A stretch of 23,297 bases of DNA from positions 1 through 23,297 of IMG/VR virus record IMGVR_UViG_3300044237_002694. The stretch is one strand, 5' to 3'. Position numbers and translations under genes: made by a program. Within the stretch, counting starts at the first letter, position 1. Each line of letters starts with the position of its first letter. Origin of the DNA: a virus. The notes under the pieces were generated by a model. The model saw only the letters and a list, made by a program, of their open reading frames with translations. It was not told the DNA's origin and made no database searches. Of the stretch, positions 8,127 to 14,633 are shown one piece after another.

Positions 8127-8583
8127 TCTATCATTAACAGAAGTAATAAAATCAAACACAGCAATCCGTAGAGGTATAGATAATACACCTACAGATACTC
8201 ACATTGAAAATTTAAAATATTTAGCTAAAAAAGTATTTCAACCAATAAGAGATCATTTTGGTTCAGCTATATATGTTTCTAGTGGTTATAGAAGTAAAGC
8301 ATTAAATGAAGCAATAGGTGGTTCACAACGTAGTTTCCATTCACATGGTATGGCTTTAGATTTAGATCAAGATGGTAGAAGTCAAAAAGTATCAAATACA
8401 GATATATTTTATTATATAAAAGATAATTTATCCTTTTCAGAATTAATTTGGGAATTTGGAGATGAAGATAAACCAGATTGGGTACATGTAGCTATAGCTA
8501 AAGGTAGAGAAAATGAAAAAAATACTAAAATAGCTTATAGAGAAAATGGTAAAACTAAGTACAAAAAATGGGATAGAAATTAA
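8110..8583 (+). CDS. Peptidase M15A family endolysin
   Basis: The 157-residue protein is a complete M15A peptidase domain. It begins LSLTEVIKSNTAIRRGIDN (residues 7-25), the usual N-terminal region, then VSSGYRS (56-62). The zinc motif is S75-x-H77-x-x-G80-x-A82-x-D84 (SFHSHGMALD) and the last ligand is in W124-V-H126. These enzymes cleave D-Ala-D-Ala or D-Ala-containing cross-bridges in peptidoglycan and serve as phage endolysins or tail lysins. No signal sequence is seen, so export would need a holin; a holin candidate is at 4540. Single-domain size fits an endolysin rather than a tail-associated hydrolase. Confidence 0.88.
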   Translation: MKLSNNLSLTEVIKSNTAIRRGIDNTPTDTHIENLKYLAKKVFQPIRDHFGSAIYVSSGYRSKALNEAIGGSQRSFHSHGMALDLDQDGRSQKVSNTDIFYYIKDNLSFSELIWEFGDEDKPDWVHVAIAKGRENEKNTKIAYRENGKTKYKKWDRN

Positions 8584-8597
8584 TTCAATTAAAGGTT

Positions 8598-9017
8598 ATG
8601 TCAAAAGAAAAGGATAATATCAAAAAAATCCAAAAAACAATCGATGACATTTTAGGTATTGAAAGTGGTTTAGCTAAAAAACGCCCAACAGTTAAAGATA
8701 AAAAACGAGAATTATTTAATACTATATTATCTAGTTTAGCTCATATAAATGGACGTTCAGTAAGTTTAAAACATGATTATAAAATTGACTTTATACAATA
8801 TGATGATATGTTTTTTGATGTTATAGAAGCATTAATGGCACTTCTTTTTAATAAAGAACAAAAACAAATAATAGAATGGTGGTTATATGATAAATTCCTC
8901 CCTACAGGTGAAATGTTAGTACTAAATGATATTAAAACAGGCGAAGAAATCCCTACTGAAACACCTGACGATATTTGGGAGTTAGTTTTAAAATATGAAG
9001 AAAAAAATAATAAGTAA
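8598..9017 (+). CDS. Unknown conserved-looking phage protein
   Basis: The 139-residue protein is mixed-charge with a lysine-rich N-terminal helix (residues 1-45), a central hydrophobic helical part (YDDMFFDVIEALMALLF) and a Trp-containing segment (IIEWWLYDKFLP). No catalytic motif or membrane helix is evident. It overlaps the next gene by 23 bases, suggesting coupled translation with the zinc-ribbon protein downstream. I do not recognise a function. Confidence 0.5.
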   Translation: MSKEKDNIKKIQKTIDDILGIESGLAKKRPTVKDKKRELFNTILSSLAHINGRSVSLKHDYKIDFIQYDDMFFDVIEALMALLFNKEQKQIIEWWLYDKFLPTGEMLVLNDIKTGEEIPTETPDDIWELVLKYEEKNNK

Positions 9018-9630
9018 AGACATGATTTTACGTGCTATGAAGCACACTAAATCAAATATGGCTGCTGCTCGTTTTTTAGGTTGTTCATACCCACATTATA
9101 AACAATATGCTAAATTATATAAAAACGAAGAAGGTAAAACCTTGTTTGAAGTACATTTAAATAGACAAGGTAAGGGTATATCAAAACATTTATATAAAAA
9201 AAAAGATCTTACACCAATACATGATATATTAGAAGGTAGAGTTGATGTATCAAATTATAATCCAAAAGAATTAAAAGACAGATTAATACATGAAGGTTTA
9301 CTCGCAGAAGAATGTAATAGTTGTGGATTTAATGAACGTAGAGTAGTTGATTATAAAGTACCATTAATTTTAAATTTTAAAGATGGTAATCAAAAAAACT
9401 GGAAATTAGAAAATTTAGAATTATTATGTTATAATTGTTATTTTTTAAATGTTGGTAATGTATGGAGTGATAATCAATTACAGCAAATGGAAGATTATAA
9501 CCAAAAAAATAAATTTAATAATGATCCAGAACCAGATTGGCAAATGGATAAATCTCATATTGAACATCTTAAAAATCTAGGTTTGTGGGATGAAAAAGAA
9601 GATGGTGAAGAATTTATAGACTTTACATAA
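8995..9630 (+). CDS. HTH plus degenerate HNH-like zinc protein
   Basis: This 211-residue protein has an N-terminal helix-turn-helix-like segment (residues 19-43, TKSNMAAARFLGCSYPHYKQY), as in Fis-type HTH domains. A zinc-ribbon/HNH-like core follows, with C107-x-x-C110 and C145-x-x-C148 framing LILNFKDGN...NWKLENLELLC. In active HNH enzymes of this layout the first part reads LxLHHxDGN and the last cysteine pair is followed by His. Here those positions are Asn-Phe and Tyr, so the nuclease histidines are missing while the cysteine scaffold is kept. DNA binding without cleavage is the likely outcome. A promoter for the next gene lies just beyond its stop. Confidence 0.6.
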   Translation: MKKKIISKDMILRAMKHTKSNMAAARFLGCSYPHYKQYAKLYKNEEGKTLFEVHLNRQGKGISKHLYKKKDLTPIHDILEGRVDVSNYNPKELKDRLIHEGLLAEECNSCGFNERRVVDYKVPLILNFKDGNQKNWKLENLELLCYNCYFLNVGNVWSDNQLQQMEDYNQKNKFNNDPEPDWQMDKSHIEHLKNLGLWDEKEDGEEFIDFT

Positions 9631-9634
9631 AAAA

Positions 9635-9666
9635 TTTGGTTATTTAAAATATTTTTCGTACATTAT
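9635..9666 (+). promoter_or_regulatory. Bacteroidota-type promoter upstream of 9692
   Basis: TTTG at 9635-9638, a 20-base spacer and TACATTAT at 9659-9666 fit the Bacteroidota primary-sigma pattern (TTTG, about 19 bases, TAnnTTTG). The spacer ends TTTTTCG, as in the copy at 16825. A start of transcription near 9672 would leave a leader of about 20 bases. Confidence 0.6.
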
Positions 9667-9691
9667 AGCCTATAATAATAAAGAAAAAATT

Positions 9692-9931
9692 ATGGGTAAA
9701 ATGAAACAAGAATTCGAGAAATTTTATAATGAAAATCCTGATATGTCTGATGCAGAATATCAAGATTGGCTTTATTCACAAGGGTATAAACCGGTTACAA
9801 TGGAAGAAACACAAGCACAACATGATGCTTGGTGGAATAGTTTAACTGAAGAAGAAAAACAAAAAATAGCAGATGAAGCCCAAACAGTTTCAACTTATTT
9901 TGATGAACAAAGAGCAGATAGAGATGAATAA
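9692..9931 (+). CDS. Small acidic unknown protein
   Basis: This 79-residue acidic protein is rich in Glu, Asp, Gln and Trp (YQDWLYSQGY, HDAWWNSLTEEEKQ). It is predicted mostly helical, with no membrane segment or catalytic motif. It is the first gene after the promoter at 9635 and its stop overlaps the next start by 8 bases. It resembles many small early phage proteins in size and charge, but I recognise no family. Confidence 0.55.
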   Translation: MGKMKQEFEKFYNENPDMSDAEYQDWLYSQGYKPVTMEETQAQHDAWWNSLTEEEKQKIADEAQTVSTYFDEQRADRDE

Positions 9932-10286
9932 TATATCACAAGAAAGGTTTTTAGAAGCTAAAAAGAAAATTACTAAAAAATATCCAGGAGCAAAAACAGT
10001 AATGGATCCTTCAGGTAAATATTATGTTGCAACAGCCGATGGTAAAGATATTTGTAATTTACAAATAAGTCAAACTATAAATAGTTATGATTTTGATGGT
10101 GAAGAAGACTTATATGGTTTTAATGCAGCACTAAATAAAGTACCTACAATTCCTCATTCAAATACAGTTAAAGAAGCATGGATTAAAACTGAGGTAGCTA
10201 TTAAATCATACCATGTTGTAAACAGAAATAATAATAAATTTAGTGACGAGAAAGTCATGAGAAAAATGGCAAAAGATTTTGAATAA
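9924..10286 (+). CDS. Unknown 120-residue protein
   Basis: The start at 9924 (MNNISQERFLEAKKKI) is chosen because it overlaps the previous stop by only 8 bases and gives a natural charged N-terminus. An upstream in-frame ATG at 9903 lies deeper inside the previous gene. The protein contains a small beta segment (PSGKYYVATADGKDIC) and a helical C-terminus (SDEKVMRKMAKDFE). No known motif was found. Confidence 0.5.
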   Translation: MNNISQERFLEAKKKITKKYPGAKTVMDPSGKYYVATADGKDICNLQISQTINSYDFDGEEDLYGFNAALNKVPTIPHSNTVKEAWIKTEVAIKSYHVVNRNNNKFSDEKVMRKMAKDFE

Positions 10287-10287
10287 T

Positions 10288-10443
10288 ATGTGTATGTCTG
10301 GAATTCATTATTTAGAAGAAGAAATAATAAAAGAAGAAATAACAAAAGAGGAAAACAACGATGAAGTTGATCCTAAATATATTTGCTATTATTCAAATTT
10401 ACCCTCAGTATTAAATTATCAAGAAGACGACGATGATGAGTAA
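10288..10443 (+). CDS. Very small acidic protein, 51 residues
   Basis: An open frame of 51 codons begins one base after the previous stop and ends inside the start of the membrane protein gene. The product is strongly acidic (EEEIIKEEITKEENNDE and a QEDDDDE end) with two cysteines. Its tight fit between two genes supports it. No family is recognised. Confidence 0.45.
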   Translation: MCMSGIHYLEEEIIKEEITKEENNDEVDPKYICYYSNLPSVLNYQEDDDDE

Positions 10444-10786
10444 AACAACAGCATTAATTTTATGTGTAACCTTATTTTTATTAGTACAAATAGTAACTTG
10501 GTTTCAGCTAAACGGACAGTTTTTTAGTTCATGGTTTAAAAATAACGTATTTTTACTTTGTTTAATGGGGGTTCCTATTAGTTGGCTTTATATTGAAGCT
10601 ACTAGAATGGGTTTTATAGCGTTTGAAGGACTAATATGGCCAGGCAGACTATTAGGCTTTGCAGCTGGTATTTTTACATTTGCAATTTGTGCAAATATTT
10701 TTATGGGAGAAGGATTAAATACTAAAACAATAATAAGTATAATTTTAGCAACTATTTTAACAATTATACAGGTTTTTTGGAAATAA
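10433..10786 (+). CDS. Four-helix inner-membrane protein, unknown
   Basis: The 117-residue protein has about four hydrophobic helices (roughly residues 7-24, 36-56, 70-91 and 97-114) with short polar turns, including WLYIEATRMGF and LIWPGRLLGF between helices. The size is like that of small multidrug transporters but no signature glutamate in the first helix is evident, so I leave it as unknown. Either of two adjacent ATGs (10433, 10436) could be the start. It overlaps the preceding small acidic gene by 11 bases. Confidence 0.6.
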   Translation: MMSKTTALILCVTLFLLVQIVTWFQLNGQFFSSWFKNNVFLLCLMGVPISWLYIEATRMGFIAFEGLIWPGRLLGFAAGIFTFAICANIFMGEGLNTKTIISIILATILTIIQVFWK

Positions 10787-10793
10787 ATTAATT

Positions 10794-11156
10794 ATGAGTT
10801 TAAGATCAGATAAATTTAAAGGACAAACAGGAAAGTACAACACAGTATTTAATGCACTAGTTAGAAGGTATGGATATAAAAATGCTAAATATATTCAACA
10901 AAGTTCAAATTATGAAATTATATGTCAAGATTTAACTAGATTAGCTAAATATTGGAAAGATTATAAAAACCAAAATGTAACACATCCTAACTATAAAGTT
11001 CCAGCTTGGTATGGAATGACAGAAGAAATGAAAGAAAAATTAAAAAATGAAAATAAAAGGCTTGTTACAGCTTACGAAACTGATTGGTTAAATAACCAAC
11101 TAGATAAGGGTAAATCACACAAATTATTAAAATATTTTAATTCTTTTAAGACTTAA
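10794..11156 (+). CDS. Basic unknown protein, 120 residues
   Basis: This basic protein has many Tyr, Lys and Asn residues (NALVRRYGYKNAKYIQQ, LAKYWKDYKNQN) and a helical Lys/Glu-rich C-terminal half. No membrane helix or motif is apparent. It is the last gene before the HSP20 unit; the next 85 bases hold the hairpin and inverted repeat described below. Confidence 0.5.
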   Translation: MSLRSDKFKGQTGKYNTVFNALVRRYGYKNAKYIQQSSNYEIICQDLTRLAKYWKDYKNQNVTHPNYKVPAWYGMTEEMKEKLKNENKRLVTAYETDWLNNQLDKGKSHKLLKYFNSFKT

Positions 11157-11171
11157 ATATATGTATATGTG

Positions 11172-11182
11172 ATTGACTGATC
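11172..11182 (+). repeat. Left arm of inverted repeat flanking hsp20
   Basis: ATTGACTGATC here is the exact reverse complement of GATCAGTCAAT at 11676-11686, so the two arms bracket the HSP20 gene. It partly overlaps the local hairpin at 11178-11198. Confidence 0.7.
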
Positions 11183-11198
11183 GATCTTAGGACGATCA
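11178..11198 (+). promoter_or_regulatory. Small hairpin in the hsp20 5' leader
   Basis: TGATCG (11178-11183) and CGATCA (11193-11198) form a 6-bp stem with a 9-base loop, 43 bases before the hsp20 ATG. It shares bases with the left arm of the long-range inverted repeat, so the two pairings exclude each other. A regulatory role is only a suggestion. Confidence 0.35.
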
Positions 11199-11241
11199 AC
11201 AACAATAAATTTTAGAATTATTAATTAAAAACAGTTTACCA

Positions 11242-11664
11242 ATGGGAACAATTTTATTACAGAGACATTTCTCACCGCTTGACATTCTAGTCAAAAATTT
11301 CTTCCAAGACGAAGAACAATTTCAACAACCAAATAACAGAATTTTAAATCACCCCGTAGATATCTATGAAGATAAAGAAGGTTTATACTTTGATATTGCC
11401 TGTACAGGTTTAACAAAGAAACAAATCGAACTTAAAGTTGAAGATGATGTTTTAAGGGTATCTTATACTAAAAAAGATAAAAGTGAAGATGAAGATCTAC
11501 ACATTTATCATTCAGGTATTGCTAAACGTAGCTTTAATTTAGGATGGAAAATTGCTAGACGATTTGAATTAGCTAAAATTGAAGCAACAATGAAAGATGG
11601 GTTATTGAAACTATTTATCCCACTTACACCTGAAAGCAAACCAAAATCAGTTTCAATTAAATAA
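11242..11664 (+). CDS. HSP20/alpha-crystallin small heat shock protein
   Basis: The 140-residue protein has an alpha-crystallin domain at about residues 37-130: HPVDIYEDKEGLYFDI, the IELKVEDDVLRVSY strands, and the hallmark A-x-x-x-D-G-L-L-x-L-x-I-P-L (residues 115-128). A C-terminal V-S-I (137-139) fits the I/V-x-I/V motif that docks on a neighbouring subunit. Small heat shock proteins hold unfolding proteins in an ATP-independent way and are frequent in T4-like marine phages, where a role in capsid assembly or host stress has been suggested. The gene stands apart as a single unit with its own leader, flanking inverted repeat and terminator. Confidence 0.92.
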   Translation: MGTILLQRHFSPLDILVKNFFQDEEQFQQPNNRILNHPVDIYEDKEGLYFDIACTGLTKKQIELKVEDDVLRVSYTKKDKSEDEDLHIYHSGIAKRSFNLGWKIARRFELAKIEATMKDGLLKLFIPLTPESKPKSVSIK

Positions 11665-11675
11665 GTTTTAAAAGA

Positions 11676-11686
11676 GATCAGTCAAT
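11676..11686 (+). repeat. Right arm of inverted repeat flanking hsp20
   Basis: GATCAGTCAAT, 12 bases after the hsp20 stop, pairs perfectly with ATTGACTGATC at 11172-11182. With a two-base bulge the pairing extends by four more bases (AAGA with TCTT). Confidence 0.7.
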
Positions 11687-11729
11687 TATTCCTCGTTAAA
11701 TAAATAGGTTATGTCCATTTTAAGTAATT

Positions 11730-11760
11730 AAGGATTGGTTTGAGGAGCCAATCCTTTTTT
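11730..11760 (+). terminator. Rho-independent terminator after hsp20
   Basis: AAGGATTGG (11730-11738), a nine-base loop and CCAATCCTT (11748-11756) form a 9-bp stem followed by a run of T, 66 bases beyond the hsp20 stop. It separates this unit from the leader-protein block that follows. Confidence 0.85.
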
Positions 11761-11783
11761 ATATTTATAATAAATGAACAAAA

Positions 11784-12365
11784 ATGTTTGCATTAGGAAT
11801 ACCAAAAAGACAATACAGGAGAACTACTCAGGTTTTAGGACCTTATATGTCAACTCCTACAAGCTATGATGCTGTAAAACAGGATGATGGTTTTTATCTT
11901 TTTACTTTCCCAGATGCTGACGAAGATAAATTTAGAGATATAGTTAATTTACTAAAAAGAAATGGTATAACAACTATTGGAGCTGATTCTCAATTAACAG
12001 AACAAAAAATTATGAAACTAGCAGATTTAATTAAAGAAAGTAATTTAATAGATTTAAAACCTTTAAAAGAACAAGGATTTGATGATAGACTTAAAGCAGC
12101 AGGTGGTTTTAGTGATGAAGAATTTGCAAGTATGACTGCTACAGATCCAAGCCCATTTATGGATGATGATGATGATAGATCTCCAGGAGAAGAGCTCGCT
12201 GATAGAACAATAGAAAAATTAAGACAACAGTATAGAGGTATGTCTGATCAAGATATGGATGATTTTTCTGTTGCAATGATAAAACATTTTTTAGATAATG
12301 TAGAAGCAAAAAATTATGCTAGAAAAAATCTAAACACAACAACTAGCAGATTAGATACTTTATAA
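11784..12365 (+). CDS. Unknown acidic protein with possible internal leader start
   Basis: This 193-residue protein has an N-terminal part (1-76; FYLFTFPDADEDKFRDIVNLLKRNG) and an acidic C-terminal part with a run of five Asp (127-131) and a helical end. Residues 77-97 (MKLADLIKESNLIDLKPLKEQ) resemble the leaders of neighbouring proteins. The ATG at 12012 has the aattATG context seen at many starts here, so a shorter 117-residue product beginning there is possible. Its stop shares TAATG with the next gene. No family is recognised; it opens the leader-protein block after the terminator. Confidence 0.5.
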   Translation: MFALGIPKRQYRRTTQVLGPYMSTPTSYDAVKQDDGFYLFTFPDADEDKFRDIVNLLKRNGITTIGADSQLTEQKIMKLADLIKESNLIDLKPLKEQGFDDRLKAAGGFSDEEFASMTATDPSPFMDDDDDRSPGEELADRTIEKLRQQYRGMSDQDMDDFSVAMIKHFLDNVEAKNYARKNLNTTTSRLDTL

Positions 12366-13129
12366 TGAAAATTACGCTCGCAGAAATAAAATTATTAGTA
12401 GAACAAGCTAAAAAAGAAATTAAAGAAGAATGCCCCGCGGCTACTCAAGATGTATCTTTAAACACTGCTAATCGTGATAGAGCAATTCAAGCTGACTTTA
12501 TTAAATATGGTCCTTTAAATGTAGAAGAACCAGGAGATTTTTGGGAAAAAATAGCTGATAAATGGAATACAGATGTTGAAGCAGCTAAAAAGTCTAAATG
12601 TGCTAATTGTGTTGCATTTGATATTTCACCTAGAATGAAAGAATGTATACCAGGTAAAACATCCGAACCTGTTGAAGATGAATTTGGTGTACTAGGATAC
12701 TGTTGGATGCATCATTTTAAATGTCATTCAGCTCGTAGTTGTAATACTTGGGCAGCAGGTGGTCCTATAAATGAAGATGAAGTATCATTTGATTGGCAAA
12801 AACGTAATTTAAAACAAGCTATAGATCCAGAACCAATTGACCCAGATATGTATCAAGACGATACTGAAGGAGAAAAAAATGAAAGTCTAAGAAATTGGTT
12901 TAAAAAAGAAAAATGGGTACGTATTGACACACAAGGTAATATAACGGGTGCTTGTGGTACAATGAAAAAAGGTAAGGCTAAAACACGTTGTTTACCTCGT
13001 GCTAAAGCACAATCATTAACTAAAGCCCAAAGAAAAGCTACTGTAGCTAAAAAAGTTAGAGGTAGTAGAAAAGGAAAACAATTTGTAAAAAATACTAAGG
13101 CAGCAAAGGTATCACTTAAAAAGAAATAA
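12365..13129 (+). CDS. Cys-rich (HiPIP-like spacing) plus basic-tail protein
   Basis: The 254-residue protein has a short charged leader (MKITLAEIKLLVEQAKKEI, with L11-V-E13). A cysteine cluster follows at C79-x2-C82-x11-C94-x18-C113-x6-C120-x5-C126, with GYCWMHHFKCHSARSC inside; the first four spacings recall high-potential iron-sulfur proteins. An acidic linker (135-170) precedes a strongly basic C-terminal domain (177-254) with W178, W184, CGT and RCLPRAKAQSLTKAQRKA. Similar basic tails are, as far as I recall, found in other marine phages and resemble DUF6321-type domains. Iron-sulfur or zinc binding by the cluster, and DNA binding by the tail, are inferences. It starts at a TAATG overlap and is followed one base later by another basic protein. 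Confidence 0.55.
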   Translation: MKITLAEIKLLVEQAKKEIKEECPAATQDVSLNTANRDRAIQADFIKYGPLNVEEPGDFWEKIADKWNTDVEAAKKSKCANCVAFDISPRMKECIPGKTSEPVEDEFGVLGYCWMHHFKCHSARSCNTWAAGGPINEDEVSFDWQKRNLKQAIDPEPIDPDMYQDDTEGEKNESLRNWFKKEKWVRIDTQGNITGACGTMKKGKAKTRCLPRAKAQSLTKAQRKATVAKKVRGSRKGKQFVKNTKAAKVSLKKK

Positions 13130-13130
13130 A

Positions 13131-13745
13131 ATGAATCTAACAGATATTATATTAGAAAATACTCCCTTTAAACCAGGTTCTCCAAAAGCTAAAAAATGGA
13201 GAAAAGGATTTAAAGAAACAGTAATGAAGTTTAGTACTAAACAAAAAGCTAGAAAATTTTTAAATGATAGACTTGCAATTTTTAGAAAAAAAAGAAAAAA
13301 GGCAGGCCCTGAATATAAAAAACAATTAAATTTTAAAATAAACACAGCTAAAAATTTAAAATCACAATTAAATACTTTATTTAAAGGAAATAAAGTAGAT
13401 TTAAAAAAGATTGTTAAAAAAACTTTAGAAAAAGAAGGTGGAGCAGCAGGTATAAAAGCATTAGTGAAAGCAACTAAAGTTTCTAAAAAAGATTTAGAAA
13501 AAGATTTAGATAAAATGAGTGGTGTTAAACAACATAAAGATGGAGATTATATTTCAACTCCTCTTAAAGAAGTTAGAAATATTATTGAGGTAATGCTTGA
13601 TGAAAAGAAAAAAAAGAAAAAAGATAGATGTCATAGAAAAGCAGACCAAGTATACGGAACTAAAACATCAGCTTACAAATCAGGTGCTATAGTTAAATGT
13701 AGAAAAGGAATGATTTGGAAAGTAGGAAGTAAAAAGAAAAAATAA
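13131..13745 (+). CDS. Very lysine-rich protein with two-cysteine basic tail
   Basis: This 204-residue protein is dominated by lysine. It starts MNLTDIILEN, a short leader ending I-L-E. The body is helical and basic (KKWRKGFKETVMKF...), with a small winged-helix-like stretch at about 115-142 (VSKKDLEKDLDKMSG...GDYIS). The tail begins directly after L156-D-E158 with six Lys and contains C167-H-R-K...SGAIVKC190-RKG. A prohead protease cutting after L-D-E would release a 46-residue basic peptide. Role in DNA condensation inside the capsid is inferred. The stop overlaps the next ATG by one base (TAATG). Confidence 0.55.
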   Translation: MNLTDIILENTPFKPGSPKAKKWRKGFKETVMKFSTKQKARKFLNDRLAIFRKKRKKAGPEYKKQLNFKINTAKNLKSQLNTLFKGNKVDLKKIVKKTLEKEGGAAGIKALVKATKVSKKDLEKDLDKMSGVKQHKDGDYISTPLKEVRNIIEVMLDEKKKKKKDRCHRKADQVYGTKTSAYKSGAIVKCRKGMIWKVGSKKKK

Positions 13746-14620
13746 TGAAAAAATCAATATTAAGAAAATTAATAAAAGAATCAATCAAGGAATTGATAAA
13801 TGAACAAACTGGAAATACTTTACAACAGGTACCAAATTCTAGAATGGTAGAAGTTGTAGATTGTGATACTCTTGGTTTTACATCAGTAACGACGATTGGT
13901 AGTATGACTATTAATGGACGAGCTCCACAAGAAGGAGATATATACACACAACAGTTCTGTGATCAGAGAAGTACTATTCCAATACCCGGCCGTATACGTT
14001 TTGTAAAAAAAGTATTAGGGCCTGGTGATGTAAATCAGGGAGCAGCCGGTAATATGGGTCATTATTATGCAACAGGAGATCAAAGACAGGCATTTAATCC
14101 AACAAGCACACAACCAGGGGCTGCTTGTTTTAGATGTATATCTAATTACCCACCTAATTTAGCAGCTGGAAATGGTCTGCAGGGGATTATAGACACTAGT
14201 CTTATTCCAGCAGGTGGTTGTCAAGATGTTGCATATAATGCAAGTTTAATAACTAATGCATGTAAACCAGGAGCTGTATCAACTCCTTCACCAACTCCTT
14301 CACCAAACATTCCTTCAATACAGATACCAATCCCAGGAACAAATTTCTCTTGTGATAGAGGACCTAATGCACCATTTCCTTCTAGTTTTGATATGTCAAG
14401 TTGGACTAATACATGGTTAAATTTAGGACCGTTTAATAGTTCTAATCCAAACCAACCATGTAATTTTATTTGTGGAAAAAGAAATCAATGGACAAATCAA
14501 TTAAATGCTGGTGGTATGGGTCCAGCTCAAACTAATATGATATCTTGTAAATTACTAGTAGCAGAAAGTCAATACCAAACACACAATTGTATTAATTCAA
14601 ATGCTAATAATTGTCCTTAA
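13745..14620 (+). CDS. Leader protein with Cys-rich middle and CNF module
   Basis: The 291-residue protein has the leader MKKSILRKLIKESIKEL ending L18-I-N-E20-Q. A middle domain (35-170) contains GSMTINGRAPQEGDIYTQQF and several cysteines. A Thr/Pro/Ser linker (179-190) follows, then the CNF module F215-C282 with W220, NQPCNFICGKRNQW (236-249) and GPAQTNM...CK...QYQTHNC. The C-terminal module is nearly identical, also at DNA level, to that of the next gene. No signal peptide or membrane helix is seen. Function unknown; the leader and gene family suggest a virion-associated or ejected protein. Confidence 0.6.
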   Translation: MKKSILRKLIKESIKELINEQTGNTLQQVPNSRMVEVVDCDTLGFTSVTTIGSMTINGRAPQEGDIYTQQFCDQRSTIPIPGRIRFVKKVLGPGDVNQGAAGNMGHYYATGDQRQAFNPTSTQPGAACFRCISNYPPNLAAGNGLQGIIDTSLIPAGGCQDVAYNASLITNACKPGAVSTPSPTPSPNIPSIQIPIPGTNFSCDRGPNAPFPSSFDMSSWTNTWLNLGPFNSSNPNQPCNFICGKRNQWTNQLNAGGMGPAQTNMISCKLLVAESQYQTHNCINSNANNCP

Positions 14621-14633
14621 AACATAATAAATA

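Noticed and set aside
13600-13630. Long A-rich lysine runs (also near 15975) as programmed frameshift sites
   Set aside because: The frames on both sides continue as expected for basic tails, and no alternative frame of length was found after the runs.
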